In this document: piece after piece, positions 59,516-64,000 of the stretch
Layout: each line of letters begins with the position of its first letter
Numbering within the stretch: position 1 is the first letter of the stretch
Origin: Erwinia sp. JUb26
GTDB taxonomy: Bacteria; Pseudomonadota; Gammaproteobacteria; Enterobacterales; Enterobacteriaceae
Assembly (NCBI RefSeq): GCF_003751505.1
Contig: NZ_RJVB01000001.1
Span: forward strand, 985,898 to 1,049,897
Reading direction: 5' to 3'
DNA: 64,000 nt
Translations under genes and position numbers: made by a program
Notes under the pieces: model-generated
The model's input: only the letters and a program-made list of their open reading frames with translations
Database searches by the model: none
Told to the model about the DNA's origin: nothing

Positions 59516-59877
59516 AAAATTCCCCTGAACTGCACTTTCTTTCAGCCCGCCCGCTGAATGCAGGTACTTGTTATTAATATGAATCAGTTATTACTTTACT
59601 ACTCGGGAAGGGAGGCGGCCGGTAACAACCGACTAAATACTCTAACAGATAATAACAATCATTATCATTTGATTACAAGATATTTGCAATGATTGTGTAA
59701 GCGTTTGCACACAGGCGGATTCAGGGTGTAAGCCCCGGCGGGCAAGGGATGGCGGCGAACGGCGTTCGGGCGAGCGCCGTAACCTTAACGAAATTTAATG
59801 CTGGCGCGATATGATCTCGCCCTGCCCCTCAGCAGTCGCTGTGCCGAGGAGGAAAGCGCGGTTGCGGCAACACCGCC
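59516..59877 (-). other. Intergenic region upstream of the two-component genes
   Basis: 362 bp between cobA and the response regulator, both leftward. It contains the Fur box described separately and AT-rich sequence likely to hold the two-component promoter. No gene seen. Confidence 0.5.
59648..59666. promoter_or_regulatory. Strong Fur box
   Basis: GATAATAACAATCATTATC matches the 19-bp consensus GATAATGATAATCATTATC at 17 positions. The only gene that it can serve is the leftward response-regulator/kinase pair, since cobA ends to its right. Confidence 0.75.
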
Positions 59878-60753
59878 TCAGCCGAGCGCCAGCGCTGAAG
59901 GTTGCGGGTGATTTTCCACGCAGGCGTCCGCTGCCCCGCTTCTCCGGGGGCCAGCGTCCCGGTACATTTTCACCACCTCTCCGACGATTAACAGTGCAGG
60001 CGTTTTCACCTTTTCGCGGGCGACAATCTGCGCCAGCGAATCCAGCGTGGCGGTCAGCACCCGCTGCTCCGGCTGGGTGCCGCGTTCGATCACCGCCACC
60101 GGCGTGGCGGCTGGCAGGCCGTGCGCCACCAGCCGCTGGCTGATATGGCCGCTGTGGGTAATGCCCATGTAAAACACCAGCGTCTGCCGCGCCGAGGCCA
60201 GCGCCGACCAGTCGACGTCCGGTTCACCCTGCGCGCCGTGGCCGGTGACAAAGCGCACCGACTGCGCCAGGTCACGATGGGTCAGCGGGATACCGCTGGC
60301 GGCCGCGCAGCCCATCGCTGCGGTAATCCCAGGCACGATATGGCACGGCACGCCGTACCGCTGGCAGTGCGCCATTTCCTCGCCGCCGCGACCAAACACA
60401 AACGGATCGCCCCCTTTCAGCCGCACCACGCGGTGACCGCTGTGCGCCAGGTCGACCAGCAGCTGGTTAATCTCACCCTGCCCGAGGGTGTGATTGCGCA
60501 TCGATTTACCGACGTCAATGCGCAGCGCTTCATCGGGGATCAGCGCCATGACCGGCGGAGACACCAGCCGGTCAAACACCACCACGTCCGCCTGCTGGAT
60601 CGCCCGCAGCGCCTTCAGGGTAAGCAGCTCAACGTCGCCCGGCCCCGCGCCGACCAGCCAGACTTCACCGCCGCGTACCGGCTGCTGCCGATCGCCCGCA
60701 GTCAGGATGTTTGCTATCTGCTGTAACTTCAGAGCGTATTCAAGCGTATTCAT
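59878..60753 (-). CDS. cobA: Uroporphyrinogen-III C-methyltransferase (sirohaem synthesis)
   Basis: 291 residues from the ATG at 60753, overlapping the nasA stop (ATGA). The SUMT fold motifs are clear: VWLVGAGPGDVELLTLKALR, VVFDRLVSP, RLKGGDPFVFGRGGEE, PGITAAMGCAAASGIPLTHR. It methylates uroporphyrinogen III with S-adenosylmethionine to precorrin-2, for the sirohaem of the linked nitrite reductase. It corresponds to the N-terminal-free, CobA-like form without the CysG dehydrogenase part. Confidence 0.94.
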   Translation of the reverse strand: MNTLEYALKLQQIANILTAGDRQQPVRGGEVWLVGAGPGDVELLTLKALRAIQQADVVVFDRLVSPPVMALIPDEALRIDVGKSMRNHTLGQGEINQLLVDLAHSGHRVVRLKGGDPFVFGRGGEEMAHCQRYGVPCHIVPGITAAMGCAAASGIPLTHRDLAQSVRFVTGHGAQGEPDVDWSALASARQTLVFYMGITHSGHISQRLVAHGLPAATPVAVIERGTQPEQRVLTATLDSLAQIVAREKVKTPALLIVGEVVKMYRDAGPRRSGAADACVENHPQPSALALG

Positions 60754-63419
60754 TCGGCCTCTCCCGCCGTCAGCGTGCTGAGCTGAACGGCAATGATTTT
60801 TTTGAGTTCGGGGATGCAGGATCCACAGTTGGTGCCGCATTTAAGTGTGTCGCCCAGCTGCTGCACGCTGCGGCAGCCCTGGCGTACGGCATCCGCAATC
60901 GGGATTTCGCCGATGGAAAAGCAGCTACAGATGATGGCACCGGTTGGTGCTTTATCGCCCCCGGCGCGCCCGGCCAGCAGCGCCAGACGCTGCGCGGCGG
61001 TTTGCGGCGGCACGCTGAAGGCCGCCACTACCGCCTGGCGATCTACGGACGGTGCGCTGCGGCGGGCATAAAACGCCAGCTGTAATTCACCATCGGCCCA
61101 GGCCAGCAGGCTGTAGCCGTCGTCGCCCAGATCGGCGATCTGGCAGAGACAGCCGTCGGTGGCGTTCTGCTCGCTCAGCCACGCCGGCCAGTCAGCGGGC
61201 CGTGACGAATCCGCGAGTGTGAAATGGCTAACGCCCGGCTGGGTAATCCGGCTCCAGTACTGCGCAAGCGGCGGCGCAATCCCTTCGCCGCGCACAAACA
61301 GTTCCGCCTGCCACGCGGCGCGCCAGCGGCGCAGGCTGACCGGCATATGTTTGCTTTCCGGCTGCCCGGACAGCGGATCGACGTGGGCCTCAATCAGCGC
61401 ATCGACCCGCGCCTGCTGGCTGAACTGGCTGTTCCAGTGCATCGGCACAAACACGCTGCCGCGCGGCTGCAAAGGGTCCGGCTGCGCACGCAGCAGCAGC
61501 CAGCCGTGCGAGGAGGAGACGCGCAGCAGATCGCCGGCGCGGATCTGCGGGGCATCGTCGGGATGGAACTGGCAAAATGGCTCGCTGATATGCTGCATCA
61601 GCCGCGCCGATTTGCCGGTGCGGGTCATGGTGTGCCACTGGTCGCGCACCCGGCCGGTGTTCATCACCAGCGGGTACACGTCGTCCGGTCTGTTCAGCGG
61701 CAGGCGCGGCGTCACGGGGATCAGCCGGGCCCTGCCGTCGGGATGATAAAAGCGCTTATCGCTGAACAGCCGTGCCGTGCCCTGCGGGTGAAGCGCGTTA
61801 ACCGGCCACTGCACCGGCTGCAGGCTGTCCCACTCCGCGTTGGTCAGCTGCGCCAGGCCGCTGATATCAAACGCCCGAGAACCGTGGTTTTCAAAGCCCG
61901 AGAGCGCCGCGTGCTCGCGGAAGATCTCCGCCGGATGCCGATACGCAAAGGCGTCAGTAAACCCCAGCCGCTGCGCCACCTGGCTGAGGATCCACCAGTC
62001 AGGTTTCGCCTCGCCCGGCGCGGGTAAGAATCCACGCTGGCGCGAAATGCACCGCTCGGAGTTGGTCACCGTGCCGTTCTTCTCGCCCCAGCCCAGCGCG
62101 GGCAGGCAGATATGCGCCACGCGGGTGGTATCGGTGTCGCGCATAATATCGGAGACAATCACCAACGGGCAGCGCATCAGCCCGGCCCGCACCCGGTCGG
62201 CATCCGGCAGCGACACCAGCGGGTTGGTGCCCATAATCCACACCGCCTTGATCTGCCCCGCTTCCACCGCCCGGAACAGGTCCACCGCGTTCAGCCCGGC
62301 CGAATGCGTGACATTGTCACTCTTCCAGAAGCGCCCTACCCGGCTGATATCCTCCGGGGTAAAGCCCATATGGCACGCCAGCTGATTCGCCAGCCCGCCC
62401 ACTTCCCGCCCGCCCATGGCGTTCGGCTGACCGGTTATCGAAAACGGCCCGCAGCCCTCGCGCCCGATCTGCCCCATAGCCAGATGCAGATTGATGATGG
62501 CGTTGCATTTATCCACCCCGGAGCTGGACTGGTTGATGCCCATCGAATAGAGCGTCACCATCCTTTCGCTGTCGCCGATCAGCTGGTAAAAGTCCCGCAG
62601 CTGCGCCTCCGCCAGGCCGCAGAATTCGGCGGTGCGCGCCAGCGTCCACTCCTGCACCGCGCGCAGCGTGTCTTCTGCACCCTGCGTATGCTGCTGGAGA
62701 AAGTTGCCATCCAGCCTGCCACGCTCCGCCATCGCCTGCAGCGCACCGCAGAACAGCGCGGCGTCGCTGCCCGGCCGCAGCGCCAGATGCATATCGGCGA
62801 TGTCGCAGGTGGCGGTCTGGCGCGGATCGATCACGATAATCCGCATTCCCGGCCGCTCTTTCTTCGCCTGCGCCAGCCGCTGGTAGACCACCGGATGCGC
62901 CCACGCGGTATTTGAACCGGTTAACACCACGCAGTCCGCTCGTTCCAGATCCTCATAGCGGCACGGCACCGCGTCGGCGCCGAACGCCCGCTTGTAGCCC
63001 ACCACGGCGGAGGCCATACACAGCCGCGAATTGGTATCCATATTTCCCGCGCCGATAAAGCCCTTCATCAGCTTGTTGGCAATGTAGTAATCCTCGGTCA
63101 GCAGCTGGCCGGAACCGTAAAATGCCACCGCCTGCGAGCCATGTTCGGCAATAATCGCCCGCAGGCGCTCCGCTACCGCATCCAGCGCCTGCGCCCAGCT
63201 GACCGGCCGGCGGTCGATCTCCGGCTGCAGCAGCCGCCCCTGCAGATCCAGCGTTTCCCCCAGCGCGCTGCCCTTCACGCACAGCCGCCCCAGATTAGCG
63301 GGATGGTTTGTGATACCGCTGGCGCTGAAGCCGTCGCCCTGCGGCTGCATGCTGACGCCGCACCCGACGCCGCAGTAGGCGCAGGTGGTCTGCGTCGGTG
63401 CTGCTGGCGTCGCTTTCAT
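60750..63419 (-). CDS. nasA: Assimilatory nitrate reductase catalytic subunit
   Basis: 889 residues from the ATG at 63419, overlapping the nirBD stop. An N-terminal [4Fe-4S] site (Cys13, Cys16, Cys20, Cys47), the molybdopterin domains (NTNSRLCMASAVVGYKRAFG; IVIDPRQTATCDIADMHLAL; GINQSSSGVDKCNAIINLHL), the dinucleotide-binding C-terminal domain, and a BFD-like [2Fe-2S] module at the end (CSCFSIGEIPIADAVRQGC, CGTNCGSC). It reduces nitrate to nitrite in the cytoplasm for nitrogen assimilation. Confidence 0.96.
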   Translation of the reverse strand: MKATPAAPTQTTCAYCGVGCGVSMQPQGDGFSASGITNHPANLGRLCVKGSALGETLDLQGRLLQPEIDRRPVSWAQALDAVAERLRAIIAEHGSQAVAFYGSGQLLTEDYYIANKLMKGFIGAGNMDTNSRLCMASAVVGYKRAFGADAVPCRYEDLERADCVVLTGSNTAWAHPVVYQRLAQAKKERPGMRIIVIDPRQTATCDIADMHLALRPGSDAALFCGALQAMAERGRLDGNFLQQHTQGAEDTLRAVQEWTLARTAEFCGLAEAQLRDFYQLIGDSERMVTLYSMGINQSSSGVDKCNAIINLHLAMGQIGREGCGPFSITGQPNAMGGREVGGLANQLACHMGFTPEDISRVGRFWKSDNVTHSAGLNAVDLFRAVEAGQIKAVWIMGTNPLVSLPDADRVRAGLMRCPLVIVSDIMRDTDTTRVAHICLPALGWGEKNGTVTNSERCISRQRGFLPAPGEAKPDWWILSQVAQRLGFTDAFAYRHPAEIFREHAALSGFENHGSRAFDISGLAQLTNAEWDSLQPVQWPVNALHPQGTARLFSDKRFYHPDGRARLIPVTPRLPLNRPDDVYPLVMNTGRVRDQWHTMTRTGKSARLMQHISEPFCQFHPDDAPQIRAGDLLRVSSSHGWLLLRAQPDPLQPRGSVFVPMHWNSQFSQQARVDALIEAHVDPLSGQPESKHMPVSLRRWRAAWQAELFVRGEGIAPPLAQYWSRITQPGVSHFTLADSSRPADWPAWLSEQNATDGCLCQIADLGDDGYSLLAWADGELQLAFYARRSAPSVDRQAVVAAFSVPPQTAAQRLALLAGRAGGDKAPTGAIICSCFSIGEIPIADAVRQGCRSVQQLGDTLKCGTNCGSCIPELKKIIAVQLSTLTAGEAE

Positions 63420-64000
63420 ACGCTGACCGTCGCGATGATCTCCGCGGTTTTCACCGCCGACGCGACCGGCTGTTCCTGCACCCACACGCGGCCGTTTTCC
63501 ACCTTCACCGGCCAGACGCTGAGCGCCGACGGGCCGCCGTCTACGCTGTGACCGTCGTGCAGGCGGAAGCGCTGTTTGTACAGCGGGGAGATCACTACCG
63601 GCTCGCCCCTCACGTCGCCCACCAGCCCACGGGCCAGCACGTTGGCGTCGCTGTCCGGCTCGTGGTTACTCAGGGCAAATACCTGCTGCGGATGCGTCGG
63701 CAGGTGGAACAGCGCAATCTGTCGGTTCGCCAGCCGCGCCGCCATACCGGCATTGGCCGGGATCGCCTGCAGGTCGCACAGCTCCACCCAGCCCTGCACC
63801 GCACTCACCGGCTGACCGCTCGCGCCGGTGGAGAGTTCGCCGCGCTCCTGCGACGTTGCCGGGCGGATCTGCTGGCGCTCGGTGACCATCACCACCGCCT
63901 CATCCGGTTCCGTACTGTTGACGAACGGACGGAACAGCGCCAGCCGGTCCGGTTCCGCCAGCGTGGTCTGCCATTCGCACTGGTAGGTGCCGACCACCGC
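63416..64000 (-). CDS. nirBD: NADH-dependent nitrite reductase, NirB-NirD fusion, C-terminal part
   Basis: The 195 codons run off the window edge. The first ~50 residues (YQCEWQTTLAEPDRLALFRP, FVNSTEPDEA) match the end of NirB. They continue, without a stop, into a complete NirD Rieske-like domain (WVELCDLQAIPANAGMAARL; QIALFHLPTHPQQVFALSNH; PLYKQRFRLHDGHSVDG). So large and small subunits are fused, as in Klebsiella NasB. The enzyme reduces nitrite to ammonium using sirohaem and NADH. It is the gene before nasA in the same operon. Confidence 0.9.
   Translation of the reverse strand, partial: AVVGTYQCEWQTTLAEPDRLALFRPFVNSTEPDEAVVMVTERQQIRPATSQERGELSTGASGQPVSAVQGWVELCDLQAIPANAGMAARLANRQIALFHLPTHPQQVFALSNHEPDSDANVLARGLVGDVRGEPVVISPLYKQRFRLHDGHSVDGGPSALSVWPVKVENGRVWVQEQPVASAVKTAEIIATVSV

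Overview
The window is GC-rich chromosomal DNA of an enterobacterium. Protein sequences and the local ychH-pth-ychF order point to Enterobacterales, and the mixture of an E. coli-like core with a tad locus suggests the Erwinia/Pantoea group, though the genus cannot be fixed from sequence alone. I saw no rRNA, tRNA or CRISPR array.

Left part (1-7.3 kb): a LysR fragment divergent from an MFS exporter, a membrane diguanylate cyclase, ychH, pth, a SulP anion transporter and ychF. The SulP gene sits between pth and ychF, which are adjacent in E. coli. From 7.3 to 9.6 kb lies a decay zone: a truncated P4-type integrase, two IS3-family remnants, a small internally repeated protein with a 12-bp inverted repeat upstream, and an AraC regulator cut by an IS fragment.

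9.6-18.9 kb holds regulatory modules. A TetR repressor lies next to three near-identical promoter/operators (TTGAC, 17 bp, TAC...) that serve its own gene, a DUF1348-esterase pair and the AraC remnant. A MerR/DUF2938 divergent pair follows. A MarR regulator then lies between an extra full-length aceE and an unusual gene encoding only the C-terminal half of AceE, with similar TTGCAA-type palindromes in front of all three. 19.1-23.3 kb holds two PLP aminotransferases, an ornithine-cyclodeaminase-family enzyme and a divergent YheO/DauR-type regulator.

23.4-29.2 kb is an iron-siderophore uptake unit with cell-surface signalling: FecI-like sigma, FecR-like regulator, STN-containing TonB receptor, RhtX-type permease and an unknown protein. 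Two AT-rich orphan genes (lipoprotein, membrane protein) follow.

31-59.5 kb is the most remarkable part: about 28 kb read leftward. It begins with a two-component system (strong Fur box upstream) and continues with a complete tad/flp pilus locus (flp, tadV, rcpC, rcpA, cpaD, tadZ, tadA-G). It ends with a 2561-residue LEPR-motif protein built of beta-propellers and cadherin-like domains, followed by a dedicated export set: a TolC-like lipoprotein, a periplasmic adaptor, a GAF-like/HlyD fusion and an M50-peptidase-like/HlyD fusion. No ABC transporter is present, so this looks like a little-described secretion system coupled to Tad pili. The window ends with assimilatory nitrate reduction genes (nirBD fusion, nasA, cobA).
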